A DNA stretch of 64,000 nucleotides from assembly GCA_020736575.1 (NCBI GenBank), contig JAGPYM010000074.1, forward strand, positions 1 to 64,000. Direction: 5' to 3'. Within the stretch, counting starts at the first letter, position 1, and the number at the start of each line of letters is the position of its first letter. Position numbers and translations under genes: made by a program. Below are positions 22,884 to 34,599 of the stretch, in pieces. The notes under the pieces were generated by a model that worked only from the letters and a program-made list of their open reading frames with translations, did no database searches and was not told the DNA's origin. The stretch is from Thelonectria olida. Its lineage: Eukaryota > Ascomycota > Sordariomycetes > Hypocreales > Nectriaceae.

Positions 22884-24816
22884 TCATGTTGTGTGGCCGT
22901 TCACAACCACATTGATTGTCCATTCATGGTGACAGTACCAAAACTCCAAGACTCCCCTCATAGGGAAACACCTCCACTCTGTTTCATCATCCTCCTTTCT
23001 ATGTTCGGAACAGGAAAAGTCTACCCTTGTTTGTTCATGAGTCCTATTCTTTGTCGACACTTGTACAGCAGCTAAGCAAATGCTAGAGGGATTGACATGA
23101 GAGACAAAGATATCCTTGAACAAACGACACTGGCCAAGAGCCCTCTGGGATCCATCTGCGTAGTGAAAGATCATTCCCCTGCAGGTCTTCCGCGATACTT
23201 TAAGCTCATTATAAATGAAGACCTGGACTCGGGTGATATTTTCTAACGGGGCCCAAGAAAAGAAATCACGTCTGAATGAAGGGGTTGTCTTCGGTGTGTA
23301 TGTATCGAACTTGAATTGACGCCTCTTGGCCGAATGTGTTCCGAAAAAATTATTATCGTGTAGCAGGGAACGGGTGTGCACAAGCGTCAAGTCTGGTCCA
23401 GTAGCAAGAACAGTGTCCTGTGTTTCTGAATAAGGATGCCGCCCTATCGTTATCTGACCGGATAGTGCGGTCCAAAACTTCTCATGTCAGATAATGGGTA
23501 GTGGAAAATGTAGTAGAGAACTCACGACATATGATAAAGGACGATAATCATCCTCATCGTTAACTATGGGCTCCCGAACGCCAAAGGCGAGAATCTCTTC
23601 CCCCGGGGGAAGAGGAAGGTAAAACCACATGGCATTGTGAGAAGGGTATGTGTAGTTGCGCCAAGTCTCTTGGGGATCTGGCTTGCTCACAGTGTGGGCA
23701 TGCAGGTGATCTATGTGTGTGCGGTACCAAAAGGTGATGCCGGTACATGTTCGGGGTTCGATTGTGGTAATGTGATGAATCGGCGGGGTGACAGCGTTCC
23801 GGAAGCCATAACACCCTAACATGTTGGGAGGACAGGGCCTATCCCAAATCTTGAGACCTGATCCCTGTGGCGAGAGGTTGAGATGTGCTAGACCAAACTG
23901 GAGCAGTCAGATGAGAGTCATCATAGGAGAGTACAAAGACATACCTTGAAATCCACGGTAATCTGTTTGCAATCTTTTTGGTGCTCAACAACATATGCTG
24001 ATGTCTTGGATGAGAAGGTGGTAGATTTTGGTCGTAAAGCCATTCTCTCAATCTTGGCTAATCCGTAAGAATCAATTGCAAGTCGTATAGCTTCGCCTCG
24101 AAGGTTAGACGAGAGCGTAGGGAGGCTGCCTCGTTCCCATAAAGCCACCTGTCGGAGCGGAACCAAGTCTAGTTGGTCGACGCCAGCTTTGGTAAGTTTG
24201 TCCAGCCGATCTAGTGCTGAGGCAAAGCGCCATATGATGTGCGACCGCGAGTATTCTTGAATCAGGTTGGCGACCTCAAGCGGCATCGATTTTATTCCAG
24301 GCATGTTATAGACGTCTGCCACCAGAGAAATGCCTCTTGTGACATCGGTACTGGGATCCAGGTATAGAGTCAATACTGTAGCCCATGGCTGTACCCAGTT
24401 GCCCAAGGTGAATAGCCGTTCGAGTCTATCTTCACATGTACATTCCTTCAGAAACAGTTTGAAGCAGTCAGCGTGCGCAATCATTAACTTTGGACCATAG
24501 CGTTCACTCCGGCTCTGGATATTGAACCACCTGGCGGCATTCCACACTCTGTGGTGGCGGTTGACCGGGAGGGTATACGAGGGGTTAAGCAAGATTGGTG
24601 GAGTCTTTGACGACTTTTTCACTGCACGGCAAAGCAGAATTCAGCTGGTGAGTTTAATATCGAACGAATGACTCTGAGAAAGAGCTTACAGGGCACACAG
24701 TTATCTTTACCACCCTCGATTTCAAAGCCACAGATGCCGCATTGTGTTTGCAATTCGTATTCTTCGGAATAGCCCATGCTGGGGATATGGTGTGCAAAAG
24801 GACGGGCGCCTGCCAT
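22884..24816 (-). CDS. Conserved fungal protein of unknown function, four exons
   Basis: Predicted 589-residue protein with exons 24816-24690, 24621-23945, 23897-23526 and 23477-22884. The introns are 68, 47 and 48 bp; all have GT and AG ends, and joining them leaves one open frame. The N-terminus has a CGIC pair followed by another Cys (C26, C29, C40), perhaps metal binding. Exon 2 carries SMPLEVANLIQEYS, which resembles an F-box-like helix. The middle has WFYLPLPPGEEILAFGVRE and the C-terminal part CRGMIFHYADGSQRALGQC. This order of phrases is one I associate with a widespread, uncharacterised fungal family. No catalytic motif, signal peptide or membrane segment is seen, so no function is proposed. 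Confidence 0.75.
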
Positions 24817-25343
24817 GATAATTGCTAAGGCTTCAAGAGACGGTTGGAATGGTTTTCCCTAATCAGGTCGGATTCAGAATGCGAGAATTATTGCGTGGCC
24901 AAGGTTGCCTGCCTGGGTGTCACGGCCCGTGACCACACCCCTACCAAATGGGAAAGCGGTGTAGACTGGTAATATCTTAGACCTGCTTAAAGCGCGGGAG
25001 CGCTATCTTATATAACTTAGTATATATATTAGAGGCCCGGAATAAGGTTCCTTGAGTAAGGTTTACTCGGCAGGGACTTTCACCTTGAGACCAACCGTGA
25101 GCCCTATTGAGAAGCTTATTGTGATAGATACAAGGCTAAGGTTTGGCCTATATCGACCTCTATTGTGTGCCTAGATTATCGGCTTTTTTAACAATAATAT
25201 AAGCTAATTATTATAAGTTAAGTATAATTTTAAATAGCTTTAGGAAATAATAGTATTTAAAAATTAATTTATATATTTTAAGTAAAAGTAAAAATATTAA
25301 GAGCTCTCTAATAGCTTGTTTTATAACCCTGCTAGTAAATGTA
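24817..25343. other. Intergenic region with a small AT-rich patch
   Basis: About 530 bp. Composition becomes AT-rich at about 25180-25330, directly downstream of the kinase-ankyrin stop codon. No gene. Confidence 0.5.
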
Positions 25344-28300
25344 TTATATTCCACCCGCGTTAAATTCACCTCGAGCCGGCCCGGAACCTTCGCATATTGT
25401 GATACCCTCATTTGGTCTAAGGTATGCAGCCGCGTTGTCATATGGAAGAAATATCTCCAGAACAAGCTCCCTGTCTTGTTTAAATTTCTTTGCAGCTGCA
25501 TCACCCGCTTGCAGGACCTCATCAGGAAGCGGTGCGTGGAGCCTTTCTAGAGCATATCGTAACGTCCGCTGCCGCAAATGAGAATCCCGAAGAGCGCCTG
25601 CCCCGACCAGAATCTGGCAGACGTCAAGATTACTTGCTCCGATGGCCACGTCAACGGCATTGACTCCTGTGGGCGTATGGTAGTCGAGATACGACGGCTC
25701 AGGGAACGTCTCCAACAAGAATCTCGTTAGCCACCGGATCGTATTCGAGGCCTTGGAGGACCGAGCGGCCACATCCATGAAAACGGACGTCTCAGTGCCA
25801 GCCTCGCAGTTTGTTATAAAAGTGTCCCAAGTTGCACCCATATTATCTAGGGCGTAGAGCAGCTGTTTTTCCGTGGGCTCGTCTAGTCGCTGGAGCATAT
25901 GCCCTAAGAGGTTTGTGTCATCTATGCGGCGGCGAATGTCGGCGCCTCGAGACATGAGAAAGTCGGCCAACTCGAGTTGACCAGCGATCACAGCCGCAAA
26001 GAGAGGTGTAAGGTTGGCAGATGAACCAATGTCTATGGCAGCACCGTGGTCGGCGAGAATTGCCGCAAGAGAAACAGCATTCGGCAAGCCAGCACAAAGG
26101 CCGATAAACACGACACCTTCCGAAGTATTGTCCACCTCTGTCTCCTGGCATGACGCCCCAGCTGCCAAGAGAGTTCGGCAGAGGGCCTCGTTGCCATGCT
26201 TGATGGCATGGTGGAGAGGTTTGTACCATCGTCGAGGAGAAACGGAGAACTGGGTTGCACAATCCAATGCAGTTCTTGGGAAGAGGGGCACCAGTGCCTT
26301 AACCAAGTCGAGGCGATTGGTCCATGCCGCATATGCCAAGGCAGAAACAAAGATATCATCCGAAGCAAGTGACTTTGCTGCACGGGAAAAGTCTGCGCCG
26401 CGATTCTTTAGGACGTGAACGACAGATTCCACCGCCTTTGGATAGTCCTTTCCATGAAGGTAGTATCCATACGCAGAGTCCTCGTCGACAGCACAAACGA
26501 GAGTATCTCCGAAACGGTCAAAGTCTCCAGAAGGCGGAGGGGCGTTCTCAAGCAACTCGTCCAAAAGTTCAAAATGTCCCAACTTGCAGGCCAGTTGGAT
26601 TGGGGTGATGGTGGATCTTGCAACCGTCCCGAGCCAGACCGCTGGTTTGGTATCAGGTCTGTCCCATTCCGGCGCCTCCAGCCAGGGGTCCGCGCCGTGC
26701 TGCAATAACGCCAAAGCTGCGGCCTTGGCCCCCGTGTGCACCGCACGATGCAGTGGGGATCCTGGGCAGTAACACTTCTCGGTGGTTTGATGGGTGACCA
26801 TGGGATTGGCATTGCAGACCGCATTAACCTCTACACCCTTGCTGACTAGGAGATCAACCAACCTACCTACGTGAGCTGGGGGAAAAGCAAAGGCCGAGTG
26901 CAAGCAAGTTTCGCCGCAAACGTCCTGAATGGTGGCATCGGCCCCTTCTGTGATGAGAAACTCAACCAACTCGAGATGACCTCCCCGGCAACCCTGGAAC
27001 AGCGGAGTCTGGCCGTCCACGTTTTTCGCGTCGATTTCCACAAGCTGCAGCTTGAGAATCTGCCGCGCCAAGTCGAGGTTACCATGTGCTGCCGCTGCAT
27101 GAAGCATTGTCTCCCGTGTGTTTCGAAAGAGCTCGTACTCCTCCCAAAGCGCGCGTACCTCTTCGAGTATACGGCATCTCACTGGTTCGTCCACCATAGA
27201 TGGTCCGGAGCTTTCGTGCGGCCACGTGCCTTGCAGGGGAAGTATGGCGGAGGCCATGCGTGAGAATTTCCGGTCCAACCCTCTCAGTTCCCATGAAATT
27301 TCATGTGTTATATCCCAGTGGAGCTCAGGGTGTGTCCTTCGAAGCGCTTGCATTGCGACAACAGATCCTATCCTCGCTGCTGATGACAGAATATCCCGTG
27401 CCCTCCCCCGCAAAGAGTCGGGGGGTGGAACGCCCAAGGCTTCGAAGTATCTCCAAACTCTGAACCACATAAAGGGATCGTCATCACCATCGAACATTCT
27501 GGCTTCCATGCCGAGCCAATCCAAACCGTCAGGCTGGGGCAAAAGAGATCCTGAGCCGAAGCCATGCAAGCTGTAGTTGGCTAGCATGATAAGATACTGG
27601 GGTGCTGGAAACGCCCTGAACCTGGCTTCAAGATCGAGCATATACTTCTTTTTGGCGAAGAGCGGAATGGTCGGGGTAATTAGGTAACTGGTTAAGAGCT
27701 GTAGAGATGTTAGGCCTACTGCTCATATGATAAGAAGAGAAGTTCAAGGCTTACAGGTTGCCAGGGGAAATCTTTGTAGAGAGTGCCAAGATCTCTCGAT
27801 GCTAGCCCCATCTTCCCGCTTGCGTCCTCTAGATCCGCACTCGCATCTGGCATTCGGAGGGATTGAGCAATTGCCAGAGCGGCAGCGTACAAGTTTCGGG
27901 CTGGAGGAAGTGCCTTCAGGGTCGCTGTGACGACCGCCTTTGCCATCGTGACGTCCAGTCTCTCTGCCCAGTTAGCCTGCGACAACATCCAGAGCATGGA
28001 CACCTCTGTCAAGCCTTGTGCCTTGACATCCGCCACTCTGTCGTGGATGTCGACGTTGTTTTCCCTTCTCAACACCATGAGATCCTTATCAATAGGAAGC
28101 GATCCCTGCGATGCTTCCAAACTTGAAAAGAATTCCTGAAAGGGATTATGGGTGCTTAAGAGGACGGATAGTGCCACGATGCCGTATGAGTAGATGTCCA
28201 GGAACCTGAAGTGCTCCAGCTTCACAAATCCAAACGCTTCTGGAGCGCAGCAGGGGTATGATACAGCGGGTTGGCCGCCTCCTGTAGCAATACGAGGATC

Positions 28301-29197
28301 GTCGACGTCGGCGATTGCAAACCCGAAGTCTGTGATTTTGGCCACATACTCCCTCGTGGCATGAGAACAAATCAGTACGTTCTCACATCGCACATCGCAG
28401 TGAGCAATTCCAACTTCGTGTAATGCCAAGATCCCCCGAGCAACGTCCAGAATCAAGCTCTTCCTGGTCTGTAGACCGATCCCATCTCCTTTGGAAATAA
28501 AGCTTGCGATAGTGCCATGCTCGCAGTATTCGACAATCAAGAAAGGAAAAGCTCCGCCGTTTGACTCGAATAATGACCGATACTCCCACCCGTAGCCGAC
28601 GAGGCCGACGATGTTTTCGTGGGAAATCAATGGAGGGAGAGTCAGGACTCTTAGTTCGAGGAGAATCAGTGTCAGGACTCCTTTATACGTTCTCTCGGCT
28701 AGCCGGGGCTGCTTGACGGCATAGACGGAACCTTTATATTGCAGCCGCCACACAGAAAATGTCCGCCCACTTCCCAGCGGCGACCCTTGCATTGCTAGAG
28801 AAGGGAAGCTAGCATCAAGGATCCTTGGTGTTTTCCCGTCCACAGGGAAGTGTTCCTCGGTGAAATATGCATCAAGCAAGGACAAGAGGGAGACGAAGTC
28901 GGGCGAGTGGTCGTTGTCGACGTCAGGGGGCCTCGAGGAGACGTCCGATTCAGCCGGGGGGGCAATTTGCGATGCTGTGTCAACGTCCTCAATTACCGGG
29001 TCCTCCACAAAATCACCCAGAGTGTCTCCGCTCATTGGCCCCTGAGTATCGATGCCACTATTCATGGTCGATTGTCCGCAGACAGCAGGTATATCGATAA
29101 GGTTGTGGACAATTCCGCCGACAATCTGTTGCCAGTTTCCGATATGTATTGTTCTTTTCTCCTTTCGGGCCCGCAAAGCCAGACGTTTAATGGCCAT
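25344..29197 (-). CDS. Protein kinase fused to ankyrin repeats
   Basis: Predicted cytosolic Ser/Thr-type kinase with a long ankyrin sensor/adaptor region, about 1265 residues. Exons 29197-27755 and 27698-25344 flank a 56-bp intron (GTAAGC donor, TACAG acceptor), and the frame is continuous. The kinase domain (about 135-420) looks active: GSGRTFSV loop at 142-149, Lys162 in YAVKQ, HCD catalytic loop at 266-268 with Asn273, and DFG at 290-292. From about residue 690 there are roughly ten ankyrin-like repeats, for example TMLHAAAAHGNLDLARQIL, TPLFQGCRGGHLELVEFLI and SPLHRAVHTGAKAAALALL. The frame is open to a GTG at 29248; the first ATG is 29197, with 29065 as alternative. It stands head to head with the HeLo-pseudokinase gene at 29734. 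Confidence 0.88.
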
Positions 29198-29300
29198 ATC
29201 GATCAGGCCATTAGGGTACGAGCAGCGCCTGACGATGCAGCAAGCCACCGCCTGGTATAGAAAAGCGTTACTGCCAACGTGACTAACGTCGTTGGGGCCG
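29167..29300 (+). repeat. Promoter duplication, copy 1
   Basis: About 130 bp that recurs at 29341-29455. Shared phrases are AAAGCCAGACGTT, TACGAGCAG, GCCTGACGATGCAGC, TACCGCCTGG-like, TAGAAAAG and TGCTGCCAACGTGACTA-like. This copy overlaps the start codon of the kinase-ankyrin gene. Confidence 0.7.
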
Positions 29301-29733
29301 CTTGAAAGTCATATCATGCTCAGTAGCAACTCTCTTCTCAGGGCCGCCAAAGCCAGACGTTAGGTCATAAGCGTACGAGCAGAGCCTGACGATGCAGCTA
29401 GCTACCGCCTGGTGTAGAAAAGTGTTGCTGCCAACGTGACTAGTGTCGCTGGGCTGAGCCAATCTATGGCACGAGGCGTTCTTGGTGGCGTATCACATGC
29501 GCCGAAAGTCATCCCACACTTGATTCAACGTGTCGCAGTTTAGGCATGGCCTTAACAAGCCTCAGGAAGCAACAGCAGTTCATAATCAAGTTGTGTACTT
29601 GAAGTGAAACCTGTGGGATGGAGTTCCCCTCATCCGAGACAACAATCAATTAACACATTATCGTTTTGCCGAGCTTTGATCCGTTCGAGCTCTGTTGACG
29701 TTCGGGTTTCAGCAATTACGCCTGCCATTGACA
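29198..29733. promoter_or_regulatory. Divergent promoter of the kinase-ankyrin and HeLo-pseudokinase genes
   Basis: 536 bp between the two start codons. About half is occupied by the tandem duplication described at 29167-29300 and 29341-29455. A shared promoter would allow joint expression of the two proteins. No known binding motif was identified. Confidence 0.5.
29341..29455 (+). repeat. Promoter duplication, copy 2
   Basis: Second copy of the 29167-29300 segment with about 18 bp missing around the position of the first copy's ATG, plus scattered substitutions. The match may extend a little further on both sides (GAAAGTCAT occurs downstream of each). Confidence 0.7.
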
Positions 29734-31617
29734 ATGCCGACGGGAATCGAGGAAGCTCTGGCCGTGACCAGCCTCATTGGGTTTGCAGGCCAGGTCTTCT
29801 CCGGCTGTATGAAGATGTACTCCATCATGTCGGGAGCTGCCCATTTTGGGGAAGACCAGGACGTACTCTTCTGGAAGCTCCGGATTCAATGCATGAGACT
29901 GAGAGTCTGGGGCGATCATTGGACATCGGGCGACGACCGGGCAGCAGGACTGGACGAGGCCCTCGAGCGAGAAGATGAGGATATCCGTGAGGTCGTGATT
30001 GGTACCCTCAAAAGGATACACCAGCTTCTCGATAGCGCCCTACATGTGTATAAGAAATACGGTCTCATAATCGTCGAACCAAAGAACGATCACTTCGCAT
30101 TAGACCCCGAAGAGAGCGCCAAGAATGTCCAGAAAGCCGTCAGTTTTTGGAAAAGGTGCAAATGGCAAGTCAAAAACAAAGAAAAGTTCGATGGTCTGCT
30201 TCAGGACCTTACCACATACAACACCACCTTACACGACATCCTTCCCACTCGCGCACGAGATACCCTCTCAGTTGCCCTAGCCTGCGGAGTTGTGGACTGG
30301 GCCCAGCCCAAAGAGCTCGATGCGGTGGAAAATGCTTTCACCCAAATTGGCGGCGGCCCTGGCAATACGCACCCAACAAACAGTTCTGTTATAGAGACAT
30401 CGTCCCAGACAGATGCCGTTGCATCTCAGTCTATCAGAGAACTTGTGGAGATTAAGCGCTTCGGCGCTCTGTTGGCCGATCCCAATCGCAGTCCATCGGG
30501 GAATGAAAAGGCTCTGTCCGTTTTATGCAATGATCCGGGCGCCTTCACGTCACCATCTATCGCTGGGAAAGGTACAATGAGCGATGGCAACTTTCCTCAG
30601 CTGGAAAACGGCTCTTACCATGCCCAAACCGTCCTGGTAGAATGGAAACCATACGATCGAACAATGGACTTCCGCGATCGGATGACCATATATCTGAGAG
30701 TCGACAACCTAGCGAAATTTTTAAACAAAGACAAGCCGGTCGGCTTTCGAATTCCCCGCTGTGTTACGTACGTCCACCGAGACGACGAGGCACGGTTTGC
30801 CTTCTTGTATCGCCTGCCGGATCCCACCACCAACAGCACGCAGTGGACGTCCCTGTGTGACTTATTCGACAAGTCTAATCGTAGACCGACACTCAGCGAC
30901 CTCGCGAGCCTAGAGGGTCGCTATACGATAGCCAAAACACTGGCCATGGCCATACTTAAACTCCATGCCTGCGGATGGGTTCATAAGGGCATCCGCTCAT
31001 CCAACGTGCTTCTCTTCCCTTACCAATCAACCGATCCAAACGTCTTGCCAAGAAAGCTACTGGATCAGCGATACAACTTTATCGAGCCTCTAGTGGTTGG
31101 ATTTAGCTACTCTCGCCCGGACAAACCCGATGAGGATACCATAGAGCGGTCCAATAATCCATCTCGAGCCGACGACCATGATCTGTATCGCCACCCACAG
31201 CTCATCCCAACGGCATCGTCTTATAGACGAGGCCTACGGTTTTCTAGGGAGTTCGACATTCATGCATTGGGCCTCGTTCTCTTGGAAATCGCCTTTCAGT
31301 GGCCTTTAAGCCACTATCGACGCACCGATGACACCCCAGAGACCTTCCTGGCTAGACTTCACCAACTGTATGTCCCTCAGCTTGCCTCTATCATGGGGTC
31401 AAAGTACCGTGACTGTGTGGCCTACTGTCTCAGTGCCGTACCCGAAACGCCTCTCAGGACTGTGCCATCAGAGCCTGGGGTTGTACAACAGGAGAAACCA
31501 GGGAGCAATGTGACAAGTGTGGCGGACGGTGACAGTTACGGTGATTACCACTTGGCTAGCTTAACTAGCTTTTTCCGGAATGTTATTGTTCCCCTTGAGA
31601 AATGTAAAATATGCTGA
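29734..31617 (+). CDS. HeLo-domain protein with C-terminal pseudokinase domain
   Basis: 627 residues, single exon, from ATG 29734 (the frame opens slightly earlier without a better start). The first 210 residues match the fungal HeLo domain: SLIGFAGQVFSGCMKMY at the N-terminus, then KLRIQCMRLRVWGDHW and a helical charged region. HeLo is the membrane-active, cell-death-inducing domain known from HET-S. From about residue 290 a kinase-like domain follows, but it is dead by sequence. The catalytic loop reads VHKGIRSSN (416-424, Gly in place of Asp), the DFG site reads GFS (456-458) and no glycine-rich loop is seen. DLYRHP (483-488) and DIHALGLVLLE (508-518) mark the C-lobe. This layout resembles MLKL (killer domain plus pseudokinase). 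The divergent neighbour encodes an active-looking kinase. Confidence 0.85.
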   Translation: MPTGIEEALAVTSLIGFAGQVFSGCMKMYSIMSGAAHFGEDQDVLFWKLRIQCMRLRVWGDHWTSGDDRAAGLDEALEREDEDIREVVIGTLKRIHQLLDSALHVYKKYGLIIVEPKNDHFALDPEESAKNVQKAVSFWKRCKWQVKNKEKFDGLLQDLTTYNTTLHDILPTRARDTLSVALACGVVDWAQPKELDAVENAFTQIGGGPGNTHPTNSSVIETSSQTDAVASQSIRELVEIKRFGALLADPNRSPSGNEKALSVLCNDPGAFTSPSIAGKGTMSDGNFPQLENGSYHAQTVLVEWKPYDRTMDFRDRMTIYLRVDNLAKFLNKDKPVGFRIPRCVTYVHRDDEARFAFLYRLPDPTTNSTQWTSLCDLFDKSNRRPTLSDLASLEGRYTIAKTLAMAILKLHACGWVHKGIRSSNVLLFPYQSTDPNVLPRKLLDQRYNFIEPLVVGFSYSRPDKPDEDTIERSNNPSRADDHDLYRHPQLIPTASSYRRGLRFSREFDIHALGLVLLEIAFQWPLSHYRRTDDTPETFLARLHQLYVPQLASIMGSKYRDCVAYCLSAVPETPLRTVPSEPGVVQQEKPGSNVTSVADGDSYGDYHLASLTSFFRNVIVPLEKCKIC

Positions 31618-33255
31618 CACCCTCACCGGCGGTGGGGAGGGTGTAATACAGTCCGAAGGGTGTATCTCCATGACATAATAATGTATTTCATACAAAGGCT
31701 GTGCGCTGCTGCTCCATGAAGTAGTGCATGCATGACCGTGACCCTTTCCACACTCCGTGTACTATGGCGACGTGATCAAGAAAAGAGAGGTTGGATTAGT
31801 GGCTGGTTACGTTGTTATGTCCTGTTTCTCTATGAGGGCGCGCTGTTTGCCGAACATGGGCCTCCGCTTCACGCGTGGGCAGCGGACGGGCCTCAAGCAG
31901 CTCTGCGAGCGCGTGATAAGGGGAGCCCAAGGCATCTAAATTATGAACACCAAATTAGATCTACCATGTATGTTCGTTCCCAGCGTGTCTTTTTCCTCGC
32001 AATGAAATAAAATATCCTGTGTCCGATTTTGCTGTAGTTTGCCGCAGAGTACCGAGATAAGCACAGACACAGTGTGCCACAACCCACGTTGACAGCGTGC
32101 GCCCACCGCACCTGATAACCCGCGATGGCTTCATTTTCCAGCACCCAAAACACAACACAACCGAGACGTCTCAAAGCGCTACAGTTACGTAGGGCGAAAC
32201 AGTAATAGTATTAAATAAACAATCCGCTAAAAGAGAATCACAGCTCTCATAAACTGTCTCACAGAGGATTCCTTTGTCTTTCAAGTTATTCCGTGAATAA
32301 ATGACTGTTTTGCTTGTGCCCCACTGCCTGTGGCGACGTCCGACGGTTTCACAAGCCTGGGGTGTTTTCCTTAGTGCCATTTTACAGTATGCTTTTCTCT
32401 TTCCCTTGAGGTGCGGTTTGGATGACAATCGCATGTATATTAGGTGTTTTTTTCCGCAACATGCCTTGTACATGCCCACGCTTCTCGTCAAGGGCGTCAA
32501 GATGATAGCTTGAGAGGGGCTTCGGAGAGGGAAGAGAGCGTTGATGGCAACGACGATGGGGTAATATGGGTAGCGGGATGACGGATAGACGAACGCCCTC
32601 ACTCTCGCTGTGACCTGGGCCGATAGCTGAAGGCATGCCTTCCTGCTCTGAGCCCTCGCCGTCAGAGACAGCGCCCGTGGCGAAGAGACGGAACGGCGGC
32701 TCACTTAGGTAAGTTTAGGTTCTATTAGGAGTAGCCAAGTTATGATATCATAGGGGTCCTAATAGGAACACTCAATCTCCGCACGAAGTGCAATAGCGTG
32801 CCTCCAACAAGCGACAGGTTTTCGCCTCTCCAAAGTCTTCACATTAACTCTCACAACGGTAAGCGGAACTGAATATTTTATTAGGCTTTTTAGTCCTTTG
32901 TTTGCTTGCCGCTATTGGACGCCAGCACCTACCGCATGCTCCAGCCCGTCGCTAGGTTGTTACCTATTATACCTCCCTTTGCCTTTCTCGCTGTTGACTT
33001 TTCACCGCTTCAGCCTCACCGGCACCCCCAGTGCCACTCTCGTCATTTCTTAGTTCACAGTTCACTCTGTAGGACCATCGTGTGTGAAGCCTGCGTGAGT
33101 TGGATGAAGTTGGTCTAACAAAAAGGACACCCATTGACAGCGACAGCTCTTGCCGAGGGGCCATGCGATTCCATCCAACTAGATGTGGGCAGACACTCAG
33201 CCCGGGGCTCTCACGCAAGACGTCAACGCGGGGGAAATTGAGACTGCATACATCC
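31618..33255. other. Intergenic region, no supported gene
   Basis: About 1.6 kb. The largest frame (minus, 32171-32704) has no domain and basic, low-complexity composition. Nothing else is recognised. Confidence 0.5.
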
Positions 33256-33381
33256 CCATGTGTGATCTCTCTCATGCCATGTGTGATCTCTCTCATGCCA
33301 TGTGTGATCTCTCTCATGCCATGTGTGATCTCTCTCATGCCATGTGTGATCTCTCTCATGCCATGTGTGATCTCTCTCATG
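33256..33381 (+). repeat. Perfect 21-bp tandem repeat, six units
   Basis: Six identical copies of CCATGTGTGATCTCTCTCAT plus one G, 126 bp in all, followed by a truncated seventh start. The unit length is a multiple of three and has no stop codon, so frames on both strands pass through it as seven-residue repeats. No evidence supports a real protein. Perfect identity points to recent expansion. Confidence 0.95.
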
Positions 33382-33877
33382 CCATGTCCGCACCCATCCG
33401 CTTAGGCTGGTTGCGGAAGCTTGGCAGCAGACGACAGAAGCTGATTAATGAATGCACTGAGCTGTCATATTCCTTCAAACAGCCTCTCATCCTTATTTGA
33501 AATTGCCAATCAAGCGGGGACAGAAAAAATGACCAGGCTACTCTTAAAACTTGGGTGCTCGGACACACTGGACATTCTTACTGTCCGCCGCTTGCCAGCT
33601 GTCTGGAGTTATCAGAATCTGACGGAGGCCGACAGGCAAGGTACTTGGGTCCCTACAAACGAGCCGTCTTATCGCTGCCGCTCTCATCTCGGAATGTGCT
33701 TTATCTTATCTACATCCTGATCTACTGAGTGTTAAAACTACGTAGGACAGACGATGGGTCGAGAATGCAGTCGCGACCTAGAAAATGAAGACATTGGAGG
33801 CCAGCCACGGCATATTGGATTGGAATCTTAATTGAGCATGTCTGTCCGCAAGCTCCCTCTGGGTGGGAAGCATATCC
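33382..33877. other. Spacer after the 21-bp array
   Basis: About 500 bp of normal composition without a supportable gene. Confidence 0.5.
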
Positions 33878-34078
33878 TTACTTCTCGAGCTGGAAAACGA
33901 CATCCCCATGTTCGGGACACTCCGAGAGGTCGGTCAAAACGAACTTGAAGGTTCTTGCCGGGGGATGACACAATTTGCGACCGCGCAGCGCAGCCCAGCA
34001 CAGTCGGACTCTCGGTATGTCGTCTTTCACGCGGCCGCACATGGTGTACTTGATTGCGAAGTGCTTTTCGCGGCACAT
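33878..34078 (-). CDS. Possible small cysteine-rich fungal protein
   Basis: A 66-residue frame from ATG 34078. It begins MCREKHFAIKYTMCG and continues with a Cys in RLCWAALRGRKLC and a final SECPEHGD. The spacing of Cys and the CG-basic stretch resemble many short uncharacterised fungal proteins with a C-x(n)-CGH-type start, perhaps metal binding. There is no signal peptide. The frame extends upstream to ATG 34156. With no intron or homologue to confirm it, this remains a weak call. Confidence 0.35.
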   Translation of the reverse strand: MCREKHFAIKYTMCGRVKDDIPRVRLCWAALRGRKLCHPPARTFKFVLTDLSECPEHGDVVFQLEK

Positions 34079-34599
34079 CTTGGAGCAGGTCAGTAAAGCC
34101 TCACATGTATATCTGGCGTACCTACCTTTGAGAGGAATGATCTGCTGGGTGAACAAACAAGACTGACGATGTAGGATGGTAATTTCGAAAGTGGACGAAT
34201 AGGCAAGATGCTGCTTTACTAGAATTTGTCAATTGACTTCTCGCATTTCAAGCGTGTACACCTCCTCGATTGCCATCCATCTCAAGCAACAACCCCTCCG
34301 CCAATGGAAACATCTACGTGAGGGCCATGAGTGCGAAGAGCCCCGAGCATATCCGTTGGTTGCTTGGCACAAGGCACCGCCATGACTTCTTTATCCCCGT
34401 CGATGTTTACTACTACCGACAAGACCAAGCAACCCTCGCCGCTTCCTTGAAAGGAGCAGAAGGCAAAGGCCAGCCTGCATTCTGATATTGATTGCTTGTT
34501 ACGTCGCTGTAAGATGATGCGATTGTAAAAGCTCCCTCTTTTGATCCATTCGTTCATCCAGGTTAAAGCCAATCAGTATTACATTCTAGGTCCTATCGA
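34079..34599. other. Intergenic region, no supported gene
   Basis: About 520 bp with short domain-free frames on both strands. Confidence 0.45.

Noticed and set aside
32171..32704. 177-codon minus-strand open frame
   Set aside because: No recognisable motif and basic, low-complexity content; no splice or start context to support it.
33256..33381. 21-bp array as a CRISPR or a repeat protein
   Set aside because: Units are contiguous with no spacers, so not CRISPR. The encoded seven-residue repeats lie in short frames without other coding evidence.
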